Positions 34,706 to 43,440 of a DNA stretch of 50,870 nt are shown here, piece after piece (within the stretch, counting starts at the first letter, position 1; each line of letters starts with the position of its first letter). A model generated the notes under the pieces. That model was not told the DNA's origin and did no database searches. It was given only the letters and a program-made list of their open reading frames with translations. Made by a program: the position numbers and the translations under genes. The DNA comes from an uncultured Thiotrichales bacterium (GTDB lineage Bacteria; Pseudomonadota; Gammaproteobacteria; CAIRSR01). Location of the stretch: contig CAIRSR010000018.1 in the NCBI GenBank assembly GCA_903881315.1, positions 1-50,870 of the forward strand, read 5' to 3'.

Positions 34706-37700
34706 TTATAAAGAAATGCCAAGTTTCTTCAAGATAGATCCCAAGGAGACCTCTGCCTCACTGAATTGGAATTGATCGATCTCTTCAGCCATCTGTGCTA
34801 CTTCTTGCGCTAATCCTGACCTGTTCAGCAAGGGTTCTATGTCGTGAAAGACCGAGAGCGCATCCGCACAGAAGTTTGCGAGGTGCAAAGATAGCTCACG
34901 CAAGGCAGGTTTCATGGCCTCCACGTCGGTAATTTCAAGAGGGGGGCTCTCTGGTGCTGGGTCAGTAGTGTCTGCGATCGGCTGCTTCTCACCAATGGCA
35001 ATCAGGGTGTTTTGCAAGGCATCCGCAAAGGCCTTGAGCTTTGAGGGTACCTCGCTTTGGGTTCCCTGTTCAATGGCCAGTTCGAGGGCACGCGCCGTTG
35101 TGAATACCGTACATGCGCCAATATTACCGGCAATTCCCTTGATCTTGTGGGTCAATTGTCTTGCGTGTTCTGCTTCGTTTTTGACCAGAAATCCGCGCAC
35201 CTCTATGGCGACGTTGGCATACTCTCGCTTAAAGTCTGCTAACAGTTTCTCAAGTAATTCACGGTTGCCCATAACCCGCGCAAGGGCGGACTTCATATCA
35301 ATGCAAGGACGCGCATTTTCCTCCGCCATTTCCAACCCAGAATTGTAGCGCTGTTCCAATAAGAGGGCCTTATCAACTGGTGCCCTCGCCCCGTGTTTGA
35401 TATGGGTCAGTAATAGCGAGAACAACCGATCGGGGTCAATGGGTTTGCTGAGGTGGTCGTTCATGCCAGCAGCCAGGGCCTTGTCGCGGTCGCTTGACAT
35501 GGCGTGGGCCGTCATGGCGATGATAGGCAATTGCGTGAACCGAGCGTCGCGGCGAATGGCGCGGGCGGCATCGTACCCATCCATAATGGGCATTTGGATA
35601 TCCATCAGGACGGCGTCGTAATGATTTTGTCCAACCTTCTGCACCGCCTCGGTACCGTTATTGGCGAGATCGACGAGTATTCCCACCCCGGCCAACAATT
35701 CCGAGGCCACCTGTTGATTGATGGGGATATCATCAACCAAAAGGATGTGGCTACCACCGATGGCATCGATGATTTCGGTGTAATCAGGATCGTTCTCTCC
35801 GCGTAGCGTTCGCGTCGTTACCTGTTGCCCAAACAATTCCATGACGGTGTCGAACAGGAGCGAACTATTGATTGGTTTGCTAAGGAAGGCCGAGATACCC
35901 GCGAGACTAGCCTCTGTGGCCAGTAGTTCTTCTCGGCTAAAGGCCGTGAGGAGGATAATCCTTGGCGGCGCACCTTTGCCTGCAGCCCGTGCCACGATTT
36001 CCTGGATCCTCCAGGCGGTCTCTATGCCGTTTATGCCTGGCATCCGGTAATCTAAGCACACCAGTGGGTAGGGCGCACCCTTTGCTAAGGCACCCTCCAT
36101 AGCGGTTAATGCCTCATGACCAGAGGCAACCAGTGTGGGGTTGAGAGAAAACCGACTGAGCATCGCGCCAAGGATGTCACGGGCCGTTTCATTATCATCA
36201 GCGACCAATACCTCTAGACCCTGCAACGGTTCTGGGGGAAGTGGTGCTGCCCGATCGAGATCAGGGCTGGTGTTGCAAACAATCGTAAAGTGGAATACCG
36301 AACCCGCGCCGATGCTGCTTTCAACGCCGATCTTTCCGCCCATGAGTTCCACGAGACGTTTGCAGATAGAGAGCCCGAGTCCAGTGCCGCCGTATCTGCG
36401 GGTGGTAGAATCATCCGCTTGGACAAAGGGGCGAAATAATTTTTCTATCTGCTCCGGCGACAAACCAACGCCGCTGTCTCGTACCGAGAATCCCAGCACA
36501 ATCTCTGATGATTCGTCGTCGGATGTTGGCCCGCTGTTTTTGGTATTGTCAGGTGATACGCCCTCGCTCATATTCCATGCGAGGACATGAACAACACCCT
36601 GCTCCGTAAACTTGAGGGCGTTACTGGTGAGATTGAGCAGGATCTGTTCTAAACGCAGCACATCCCCAAACAATGCGACGGGGCAGTCTTTCTCAATCTC
36701 CATGATCAATTCAATATTCTTTTCTGCGGACTGGTTCCGCAACATATCAGAGAGGTGGTCGAAGAGATCGCCGAGGTGAAAGGGGGCTCGCTCCAAGACC
36801 AGCTTGCCGGATTCAACCTTTGAGAAATCAAGAACGTCATTGATGATACGCAATAAGGAGAGGGATGCGGCGCGCACCTTGGTTAGATAATCGCGCACCT
36901 TTGGTTGGATATCCTGTTTCAGCGCGAGATCGGTGAGCCCAATGATGGCGTTCATGGGGGTGCGGATTTCATGACTTATATTGGCAAGAAAGAGATCCTT
37001 GGCGCGAGTCGTCGCCTCAATTACGGCATTCTGTCTTTCTGCATGGGTGAGTTTTGCTTGATTGGCCAGGAGTTCCTCGGTGCGCTGCCGGATCTCGTCG
37101 TAATAAAGCACAATGCTGCGACGCATGTTGTCGAGGGCAATGGCAAGTTCTCCGGTCTCGTCGTCACTCTCGATCATTGTGCTTTGATGGTAATCCCCAG
37201 TGTGCTCAATAGTGCGCACGATAGTGGTGAGATCCTCAATAGGACGAGTCACCTCCCGACTCATCCGCCGGAATAGCATATAGGTAGTGAACAATATCAG
37301 AGAGCCAATGGCGACACTGGTAAGGAAGATTAACAGAATGTCTCGATTGAGATCCTCTAGGCTTGCGACCAGGATCAGGTAGGCGGGCGCTTCCCCTTCT
37401 CGTACAATCGTCTGGGTAACACCGTGTTTGTTGAACTGCATAAAATCGCCGCTCGCTAGGCGGTGCGCAAGGATGTCATCGTTATTTTCTGCGCCGTCCG
37501 AGACGTATTTTGCTAATACATGCTTGTCAGGCAGAATCACCATGGCGAGACGTACCGCCGGATAGTGTTTTAATGCGTTCAATGACTGCTCGGCAAAATT
37601 GGCGTCGCCAAAGGCGACTGCTGATTCGAGATTACCAGCCAACGCGGCGGCCTGGGTCTTTAGGTTGTCATGGGTGATGAGGCGGGCGTGGTGGTAGATA

Positions 37701-37789
37701 TACAATAGGGAAAGCATGCCCGTGATACAGATGACCGAAATCGCAACGGTCATGTAGATACGGGTGAGTTTGGAGGCGATGGTGCGCAT
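34706..37789 (-). CDS. Membrane hybrid histidine kinase (sensor-HAMP-HisKA-HATPase-REC-REC-HPt)
   Basis: 1027 residues. TM1 about 12-32, a roughly 115-residue periplasmic sensor of CHASE8-like layout (FGDANFAEQSLNALKHYPAV), TM2 about 150-172, HAMP 175-230, HisKA with H273 ([17 protein letters not shown]), HATPase 375-505, receiver 1 with D580, receiver 2 with D730, and HPt with H881 (LTHKIKG). It is the third gene of an operon: TonB receptor, YfiR-like protein, then this kinase, with a 1-base overlap and a 2-base gap. In such operons the periplasmic YfiR is thought to act on the sensor domain of its membrane partner. Confidence 0.93.
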   Translation of the reverse strand: MRTIASKLTRIYMTVAISVICITGMLSLLYIYHHARLITHDNLKTQAAALAGNLESAVAFGDANFAEQSLNALKHYPAVRLAMVILPDKHVLAKYVSDGAENNDDILAHRLASGDFMQFNKHGVTQTIVREGEAPAYLILVASLEDLNRDILLIFLTSVAIGSLILFTTYMLFRRMSREVTRPIEDLTTIVRTIEHTGDYHQSTMIESDDETGELAIALDNMRRSIVLYYDEIRQRTEELLANQAKLTHAERQNAVIEATTRAKDLFLANISHEIRTPMNAIIGLTDLALKQDIQPKVRDYLTKVRAASLSLLRIINDVLDFSKVESGKLVLERAPFHLGDLFDHLSDMLRNQSAEKNIELIMEIEKDCPVALFGDVLRLEQILLNLTSNALKFTEQGVVHVLAWNMSEGVSPDNTKNSGPTSDDESSEIVLGFSVRDSGVGLSPEQIEKLFRPFVQADDSTTRRYGGTGLGLSICKRLVELMGGKIGVESSIGAGSVFHFTIVCNTSPDLDRAAPLPPEPLQGLEVLVADDNETARDILGAMLSRFSLNPTLVASGHEALTAMEGALAKGAPYPLVCLDYRMPGINGIETAWRIQEIVARAAGKGAPPRIILLTAFSREELLATEASLAGISAFLSKPINSSLLFDTVMELFGQQVTTRTLRGENDPDYTEIIDAIGGSHILLVDDIPINQQVASELLAGVGILVDLANNGTEAVQKVGQNHYDAVLMDIQMPIMDGYDAARAIRRDARFTQLPIIAMTAHAMSSDRDKALAAGMNDHLSKPIDPDRLFSLLLTHIKHGARAPVDKALLLEQRYNSGLEMAEENARPCIDMKSALARVMGNRELLEKLLADFKREYANVAIEVRGFLVKNEAEHARQLTHKIKGIAGNIGACTVFTTARALELAIEQGTQSEVPSKLKAFADALQNTLIAIGEKQPIADTTDPAPESPPLEITDVEAMKPALRELSLHLANFCADALSVFHDIEPLLNRSGLAQEVAQMAEEIDQFQFSEAEVSLGSILKKLGISL

Positions 37790-37791
37790 TG

Positions 37792-38310
37792 TTAATATAC
37801 CTTGCGGGCGATCTGCAGCATCTTTGCGCTAATCTGCAGACCAAGCGTATGCGCGGCAGTGAGGTCAACCTCGAAGACAATACGATTGTCGCTATGGATC
37901 AACGCCACCGCAGCGCCCTTGGGTAGGGTATCGGGGCTTTCGGTTACGATGAGAATGGGGTAACTGCTGACCGCTCTGCGTACCCGATCCAACGTCTGTG
38001 TGGTAGATTCAGCGGGGACGAATACCAGATCGCACTGTGCAATAGTGGGCAGATCCAGTTCGTGGCGAACGCTGATCTGCATGTTGCGCACGGGTTTGCC
38101 GATCAGGCTATCAAAAGCGCTACCCACCTCATCGTCGCCCATGACGCACAGCCGTAGGTTCGCGCGGTTTTCGTCTGGCCATTGCACATATTTTGCAAAA
38201 TTATAAAGATAGGCTGCCCTGACCGTAGCCTCATCGACTGCGAGCAGGGCAGTTGCCGGTGCGCTTAGGACGATCAGCGCGAGCAACGAGAGGAGTAGCG
38301 TTCGCTTCAT
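37792..38310 (-). CDS. YfiR family periplasmic protein (DUF4154)
   Basis: 172 residues. Signal peptide MKRTLLLSLLALIVLSAPATA, cleavage near 22. The mature part follows the YfiR pattern: VRAAYLYNFAKYVQWP, LRLCVMGDDEVG, CDLVFVPAES, PILIVTESPDTLPKGAAVAL, then IVFEVDLTAAHTLGLQISAK and LQIARKVY at the end. In Pseudomonas YfiR is a periplasmic repressor of the diguanylate cyclase YfiN; here the partner is a hybrid kinase instead. Its ATG overlaps the TonB receptor stop by one base (TAATG) and it lies 2 bases before the kinase. Confidence 0.9.
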   Translation of the reverse strand: MKRTLLLSLLALIVLSAPATALLAVDEATVRAAYLYNFAKYVQWPDENRANLRLCVMGDDEVGSAFDSLIGKPVRNMQISVRHELDLPTIAQCDLVFVPAESTTQTLDRVRRAVSSYPILIVTESPDTLPKGAAVALIHSDNRIVFEVDLTAAHTLGLQISAKMLQIARKVY

Positions 38311-40277
38311 TAGAAGTCCAGCGTCAGACGAACCTGCACCTGACGACCATAGTCCTGGATGGTGGGTACATTGCCGACGGCACCGAAGGAGTAGTCTGTC
38401 CCGGCCACTAGGTACAGTCGGCGGTCGAAGAGGTTGGTGGCGCGTAATTGCCAGGAGAGGTCGCGGGAAACTCGGCCAGAAAAGGCCACGTTGCTAATCG
38501 TCTCGCCACCCACAGGGCCACCGAAACTATCATGACGCGGCCCGACATAATAGGTCTCCCAACCCATTTCGTAGGCACCGATCGGCACCGTGGCGATCAA
38601 TTTGGCAAGTTGTCGCGGGCTATCGGACAAAGGTACGCCGAATCGATTCTCGCTATCTTGCCAAGAGAGGCTGCCACGTAGGTCAAGCCCATTATCAAAA
38701 CGATAGTGGGCGCTGAGTTCTACTCCCTGGGTGCGCGCTCCGCCAACATTCTGGATCTGCGCGATACCTGTGGTGGGATCGGTTGCCTGGGCGATGAGGT
38801 CTTTGAAGCGGTTGCGATAGAGCGAGGCTGTCCAGCGTCCGTGGGTGCCAATGGGGCGCTCTAGTGCAATCTCATCGGTGGTGATGCGTTCCGGTTTAAG
38901 ATTACCTCCGGCCAATTGGAGGCCCGGAGAGGCATAGCTGGTCTGGTAGAAATTGGGCGGACGAAACGCCTTGCCTGACATGAGTTTTAATACCATTGCC
39001 GCAGGCAGGTGGATCATGAGCGCCGTGCGCGGGCTAAACTGGCTGCTGTCGAAGGTGTTGTCGTAGCGTCCGCCAAGATTCAAGGTAAATGTGTCGTTAA
39101 AACGGATCTCGTCTTGTGCGTACAGGCTTTCGGTAGTGCGCGGGCCGATGGAGAAACCGGCGTTTTGCATCCTTTGATGGTAATCATCGTGCTCTGCTGC
39201 CCCCAACACCAAGGTCTGATTCGCGGAGGGCTTACCGGTAATCTGCGCATTCGCGCCGAGCCAGTCCGAGGAGGCAAGATTGGGTATCCAGACGCCACTG
39301 TAGCGATAGCTCCCAGTCCAGGTGTATTGGCCGAGATAGGCTTGCCCCTCCAGTGCCCAGGTATTGTTGAGCGGGTGGTGGAAACGTAGCCCGAGTTGCG
39401 TTGTGGTGTCAAAGCTCGGGAAGGCGGCGGAAAAATCACTGCCGTACATGGCACCTGCCGCATCCTTCCAGTCCTCGGCGTGCAGGAGCTGTACGCTCCA
39501 ATCCTCGTTGCCGTAGCGCAGAAATACCTTGCGTTGTCTTTCGCCATCTAGTCCGTGCGCCCAGCCATCGCTACCAGCGATGCCTTTCCACTGCGGAAAG
39601 AATCTGTCCTCGCCGTCCGAGCGTTCGGCGGACGCCGAGATCAGCCAGTGTTGGCCGTCGGCGTTTTTGCCACCGGCGCTGACTTGTCCTGAGGTGAGGC
39701 CATCGTTGCCGAGGCCGATGGTTACCGAGCGGCCAATGCTCGTGCTTTCTCGGGTAATGACATTGATCACGGCCAGGTAGGCATTGCCGCCATAGAGTGC
39801 GGAGCCCGGGCCAGGCACCACCTCAATGCGCTCGATAAGATTCATGTCGAGTGGAAATGCGGGGATCGGGCCGATCAGGGCTTGATCAAACATCCCCTCG
39901 TTGATGGGAATGCCATCGATGAGGAGGAGGATGCGGCTGTTGAAGTCGTCCGGTACGCTGAAGCCGCGCACACCGAGGTAGCTGAGATCGGTGACGTTGG
40001 TGATCTGGAAGCCCGGGATGCTCTCCAGCGCTTCGTTTAGGTTGCGCCAGCCGTGGCTTCGGATCTCCTCGCCGCGCACTACGGTTGCATTGGAGGGGGC
40101 CTCCGAGAGATTCTGGCTGAATTTGGATGCGGTGGTGATCGTGGTGTTGACGAGATCCTCAAGGGATAGGTCGTCAATCTCTGTTGCGCTCACCGAGCCA
40201 GCGCGAGCGAGGGACAGAGTAACCAGGCAGAGCAAAGCAAGAAGGGGTCGCATTGGTAATTGCCCAAGGAGTTGCAT
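38310..40277 (-). CDS. TonB-dependent outer-membrane receptor
   Basis: About 655 residues. Signal peptide with LLALLCLVTLSLARA; a TonB-box-like start is followed by the plug domain (about 60-165: LSEAPSNATVVRGEEIRSHG, ILLLIDGIPINEG, IERIEVVPGPGSALYGGNAY) and a 22-strand barrel ending in VQVRLTLDF with the aromatic terminal residue. The substrate is unknown; the group resembles vitamin/siderophore receptors that are encoded with a YfiR-like protein and kinase. Two starts are possible, ATG at 40277 and at 40253, because the initiation region is duplicated; the second gives the more usual signal peptide (MRPLLALLCL). Confidence 0.92.
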   Translation of the reverse strand: MQLLGQLPMRPLLALLCLVTLSLARAGSVSATEIDDLSLEDLVNTTITTASKFSQNLSEAPSNATVVRGEEIRSHGWRNLNEALESIPGFQITNVTDLSYLGVRGFSVPDDFNSRILLLIDGIPINEGMFDQALIGPIPAFPLDMNLIERIEVVPGPGSALYGGNAYLAVINVITRESTSIGRSVTIGLGNDGLTSGQVSAGGKNADGQHWLISASAERSDGEDRFFPQWKGIAGSDGWAHGLDGERQRKVFLRYGNEDWSVQLLHAEDWKDAAGAMYGSDFSAAFPSFDTTTQLGLRFHHPLNNTWALEGQAYLGQYTWTGSYRYSGVWIPNLASSDWLGANAQITGKPSANQTLVLGAAEHDDYHQRMQNAGFSIGPRTTESLYAQDEIRFNDTFTLNLGGRYDNTFDSSQFSPRTALMIHLPAAMVLKLMSGKAFRPPNFYQTSYASPGLQLAGGNLKPERITTDEIALERPIGTHGRWTASLYRNRFKDLIAQATDPTTGIAQIQNVGGARTQGVELSAHYRFDNGLDLRGSLSWQDSENRFGVPLSDSPRQLAKLIATVPIGAYEMGWETYYVGPRHDSFGGPVGGETISNVAFSGRVSRDLSWQLRATNLFDRRLYLVAGTDYSFGAVGNVPTIQDYGRQVQVRLTLDF

Positions 40278-40289
40278 TGGTAATTGCCC
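40250..40289 (-). repeat. 24-bp in-frame duplication of the TonB receptor start region
   Basis: The 16-base sequence GCATTGGTAATTGCCC occurs at 40250-40265 and 40274-40289. On the gene's strand each copy reads GGGCAATTACCAATGC, i.e. a ribosome-binding-like GGGC, spacer and ATG, with a 24-base period, so both starts are in frame. Confidence 0.8.
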
Positions 40290-40943
40290 TAATCTGATGC
40301 GTATGGGGTGGTAGGGGCGGAATCTCGCCCATTGTGTGGTGGCGCACAGCAGCCCGATGAGGCACCATTATAGCCCCATTTCGTATGCATGAATTTGTCT
40401 TCTCTGGAAATCCTCTTCCTTGGATAGAGGATGGGGGAGAGGCAGGCGGTCTTGCGGGGCTTGCAATTGAGTTGGTTTGTCCTTGGCCTGACATGGTTGT
40501 GTCGTAGGGAGAGACAACTCGTTGATTGTGCGGTTGGTGCGTTTTTCATGGTATCCTTAGCGTTGTCCTGCTCCGGAGAGGAACTGATAGTAAAGTACCT
40601 GGTGTGTGATATACACTGCTGTTTTGCTGTGCGGGTTGTCGCCGGGGGTTCTGAACGGTACAGTGAGGGCTTGGTGCGCAAGGCGTCTTGGAGCCGGAGA
40701 AATCGGTTCGATCAGGGCTGTCCTTGGTTGCAATGTGGTTGTGGTGCATTGTGTTTACCCTGGCGGGTATCATACTATTTATTTTATGGGTTTGTGTAAG
40801 AACTTGTCCATTTGTTACCATGGCTAGGCGTCCGTGGGCGGGGGTGTTTTCGTTCGGTGCCGATGTAGATTGTGGGCCCCTCCGTCGAGCATCAGTCCCC
40901 ACGGGACATCCTGCCCCTCCTCTTGGGAGTGCATCTTATCTCC
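40278..40943. other. Long divergent spacer (TonB receptor / phosphatase gene)
   Basis: About 660 bases. No gene with recognisable sequence; several overlapping open frames look like chance. On the minus strand TATAAT at 40367-40372 is a good -10 candidate for the TonB operon, 90 bases before the first start. A 7-bp hairpin (ATCCTCT/AGAGGAT, loop 9) lies at 40410-40432. The frame of the phosphatase gene is open from 40872 but its ATG is at 40944. Confidence 0.5.
40367..40372 (-). promoter_or_regulatory. Candidate -10 box of the TonB receptor operon
   Basis: Perfect TATAAT on the minus strand in the sequence GGGGCTATAATGG, 90 bases upstream of the receptor start. A matching -35 at normal spacing is weak (TTCATG, 15-base spacer). 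Confidence 0.4.
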
Positions 40944-41663
40944 ATGCTTCAGCAACCATTCTTCGTTTCCATTGATTTTGACGGCACGGTTACGGAGGCC
41001 GACATCACTGATGCCGTCATCCGGGCATTTGCTGCGCCGGGCTGGGAAGAGGCGGAGCGCCTCTGGGAGGGGGGGCAGATTGGCTCTCGGGAGTGCCTGA
41101 CCCGACAGGTGGCGCTGTTGCGTGCGCCTTTACAGCGCATCGTGGAGTACGTGCGTGGTGGTTATGCGATTGACCAATCTTTTTGTGGTTTTGTTGAGTT
41201 TCTGCGCGAACGGCGCATCCCCTTTGGGGTAGTGAGTGACGGGTTTCAGGTGTTTATCGAGACCCTCCTCGCCAAGGTGGGGCTCGTCGGGGTGCCGATC
41301 CATGCCAACCAGTTGGTTGAGTCCGAGCTGGATGGCGCATTGCGTCCCCTTTTTCCATACTCAAGGCGTGGCTGTCTTGCTGGGGCTTGTAAGTGTGCAA
41401 TTACCAGCGATGTTGGTAAGGGGCTGCCGATCATTCATATTGGGGACGGACGGAGTGATTTTTGTTTGGCGGAGCAAGCGGCCCATGTTTTTAGCAAGGG
41501 TCGACTCACCCGGCATTGTCATGTGCAGGGTTTGCCCCACACGCCCTTTTCCAGCTTCAAAGCGGTCGAGGGGGTATTGCGCGGGTTTCTCCATGATCAA
41601 CCTTCTTTGCCCACTTGTGGGCGCGACGAGTCGTCTCCTGTACTATGGACTATGATGAATTAA
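40944..41663 (+). CDS. HAD-superfamily phosphatase (MtnX/SerB-like)
   Basis: 239 residues from the ATG at 40944; the frame is open further upstream without a better start. SIDFDGTVTEADI is HAD motif I with D11 (nucleophile) and D13. VVSDGFQVFIETLL is motif II, and GKGLPIIHIGDGRSDFCLAE combines the motif III lysine with the motif IV aspartates. The helical cap between motifs I and II is of subclass IB type, as in phosphoserine phosphatases and MtnX. The substrate is unknown. Its end overlaps the aminotransferase start by 19 bases, indicating coupling. Confidence 0.86.
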   Translation: MLQQPFFVSIDFDGTVTEADITDAVIRAFAAPGWEEAERLWEGGQIGSRECLTRQVALLRAPLQRIVEYVRGGYAIDQSFCGFVEFLRERRIPFGVVSDGFQVFIETLLAKVGLVGVPIHANQLVESELDGALRPLFPYSRRGCLAGACKCAITSDVGKGLPIIHIGDGRSDFCLAEQAAHVFSKGRLTRHCHVQGLPHTPFSSFKAVEGVLRGFLHDQPSLPTCGRDESSPVLWTMMN

Positions 41664-43063
41664 CCGATGAGGAACTATTGGCACTGGAGTCGCTTTATTG
41701 CTCCTATGGCGATACCGTTCACTATCTGAAAGATCCACCCATCTTTACACGCGGGGAGGGCGTCTGGCTCTACGATCGTAGCGAGACCCCTTACCTTGAT
41801 TTCCAGATGTGGTATTCAGCCGTGAATTTTGGCTACCGCAATCCAGAGATTGAGGCGGCTCATCAGCGCCAGATGGAGACCTTGCCTCAGGTAGCGTCCC
41901 AGTATCTGCACCGCACCAAGATACTGCTAGCGGCGGCGCTCTCGCAGGAGACCGAACAACGCTTTGGGCAAAAGGGACGGGTGCATTTTAATGTTGGCGG
42001 TGCCCAGGCTGTAGAAGACAGCATCAAACTGGTGCGTAGCCAGCGTGGTGGCAAGTCGCTGATGTTTGCCTTTATGGGCGGGTATCATGGCCGTACCCTT
42101 GGGGCGACGGAACTGACCAGTAGTTATCGTTACCGCCGTCGTTTTGGTCATTTCGCCAATCGTGCCCACTTTGTCCCGTACCCTTATTGTTACCGCTGCT
42201 ATTATGGTAAACAAGCCGATTATACCGCGCGGAAAGAGGGTGCCGAGGGTGGGGAGTCCTGTGGTTTTGAGTGCATCCGTCAGTTTAGTAAATTATTTGA
42301 GACAGAATACTATGGCGTGATCGACAAGAAGGACGACGCCGTGGAGTATGCGGCGTTCTACATCGAGCCGGTGCAGGCCACGGGCGGATACGTGATACCG
42401 CCCAAGGGTTATTTTGCACGGCTACAGGCTGTGTTACGCCAGTACAATATCCTCTTGGTGGACGATGAGATCCAGATGGGTTTCTACCGCACGGGACGGC
42501 TGTGGGCGGCGGAGCACTTTGGGATTACCCCGGACATTATCACCTTTGCTAAATCGCTGACCAATGGTCTGAATCCGCTGTCTGGGCTGTGGGCACGAGA
42601 AGAATTGATTAACCCAACGGCCTTTCCGCCGGGGTCTACCCATTCAACATTTTCAAGTAATCCGCTCGGTACTGCGGCTGGTCTTGCGACCCTGGACTAT
42701 ATTCGTCGCAACGATTTTGCGACCACGGTGGCGGCCAAAGGCGTCTATCTGCTGGGGCGGCTCAGGGAATTGCAGGGTCGCTATCCGGTCATTGGTGACG
42801 TTGCTGGGCTTGGTTTGGCGGTGCGGGTTGAGATGACGCGAGCGGATGGCTTCACCCCAGATCGTGCGCTTGCTGACCGCATCTTCCAGGCGGGCATGAA
42901 GGGTGACATTGGGTTGGGTGCGAAATTCTATGGCCTGGTGCTTGATATTGGTGGATACTACAAGAACGCCTTTACCTTAGCGCCCGCGCTGACTATTTCC
43001 TATGAAGAGATGGATCTCTTCGTTGAATTGTTCGAGATCTTGATACGCCGTTGCCAGGAATAA
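41645..43063 (+). CDS. Class III (PLP) aminotransferase
   Basis: 472 residues from the ATG at 41645, inside the end of the phosphatase gene. PLP residues: VNVGGAQA-type phosphate cup (FNVGGAQAVEDSIKL), FAFMGGYHGRTLGAT with the ring-stacking region, D274 in LLVDDEIQMGF, and Schiff-base K303 in TFAKSLTNG; THSTFSSNPLGTAA follows. A CxxC...CxxxC insertion (C182, C185, C206, C210) is seen in some members. It resembles 4-aminobutyrate/ornithine aminotransferases, but the neighbouring acyl carrier and ketosynthase genes suggest a role in modifying an acyl or amino-alkyl intermediate. That is inference. Confidence 0.9.
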   Translation: MDYDELTDEELLALESLYCSYGDTVHYLKDPPIFTRGEGVWLYDRSETPYLDFQMWYSAVNFGYRNPEIEAAHQRQMETLPQVASQYLHRTKILLAAALSQETEQRFGQKGRVHFNVGGAQAVEDSIKLVRSQRGGKSLMFAFMGGYHGRTLGATELTSSYRYRRRFGHFANRAHFVPYPYCYRCYYGKQADYTARKEGAEGGESCGFECIRQFSKLFETEYYGVIDKKDDAVEYAAFYIEPVQATGGYVIPPKGYFARLQAVLRQYNILLVDDEIQMGFYRTGRLWAAEHFGITPDIITFAKSLTNGLNPLSGLWAREELINPTAFPPGSTHSTFSSNPLGTAAGLATLDYIRRNDFATTVAAKGVYLLGRLRELQGRYPVIGDVAGLGLAVRVEMTRADGFTPDRALADRIFQAGMKGDIGLGAKFYGLVLDIGGYYKNAFTLAPALTISYEEMDLFVELFEILIRRCQE

Positions 43064-43191
43064 ATGAAGATGATCTGGGAGAGTTCCCTAGAGAAGGCTG
43101 GTGGCGCGGCGTGTATCCCCGATAGATGTCCACTGTATGGCTGTTTTGCAATGGCAACCCAGCATGCAACATTCTTGAGAGCTAATTACCG

Positions 43192-43440
43192 ATGATAACC
43201 TTTGACCGGATCAAGCAACTCTTTACCGAGCAATTTGACCTTAAAGAAGAGATGCTCTCACTAGAGACAAGTTTGGAGAGTCTCGGTCTAGACTCTCTGG
43301 ATATGATCGAATTTCTTTTTACCCTAGAGAAAGAATTTGATATTTCCCTGTCGGCGCGGGATACAGAACTGGTCAAGGTTCAGGATGTCGTTGACCTCAT
43401 TGATAAACAGGTTCAGGCGCAAAAGGGAACGCAGTCTTGA
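43192..43440 (+). CDS. Acyl carrier protein
   Basis: 82 residues. Four-helix ACP with the phosphopantetheine site S35 in LGLDSLDMIEFLFTLEKEF. It is acidic and of the normal length. It is encoded directly before, and overlapped by, the ketosynthase gene, so it is probably a dedicated carrier rather than the housekeeping AcpP. The 128 bases between it and the aminotransferase show no further gene. Confidence 0.93.
   Translation: MITFDRIKQLFTEQFDLKEEMLSLETSLESLGLDSLDMIEFLFTLEKEFDISLSARDTELVKVQDVVDLIDKQVQAQKGTQS

Noticed and set aside
40431-40827. Several overlapping open frames in the TonB/phosphatase spacer
   Set aside because: No frame has recognisable domains, good ribosome-binding sites or consistent codon use.
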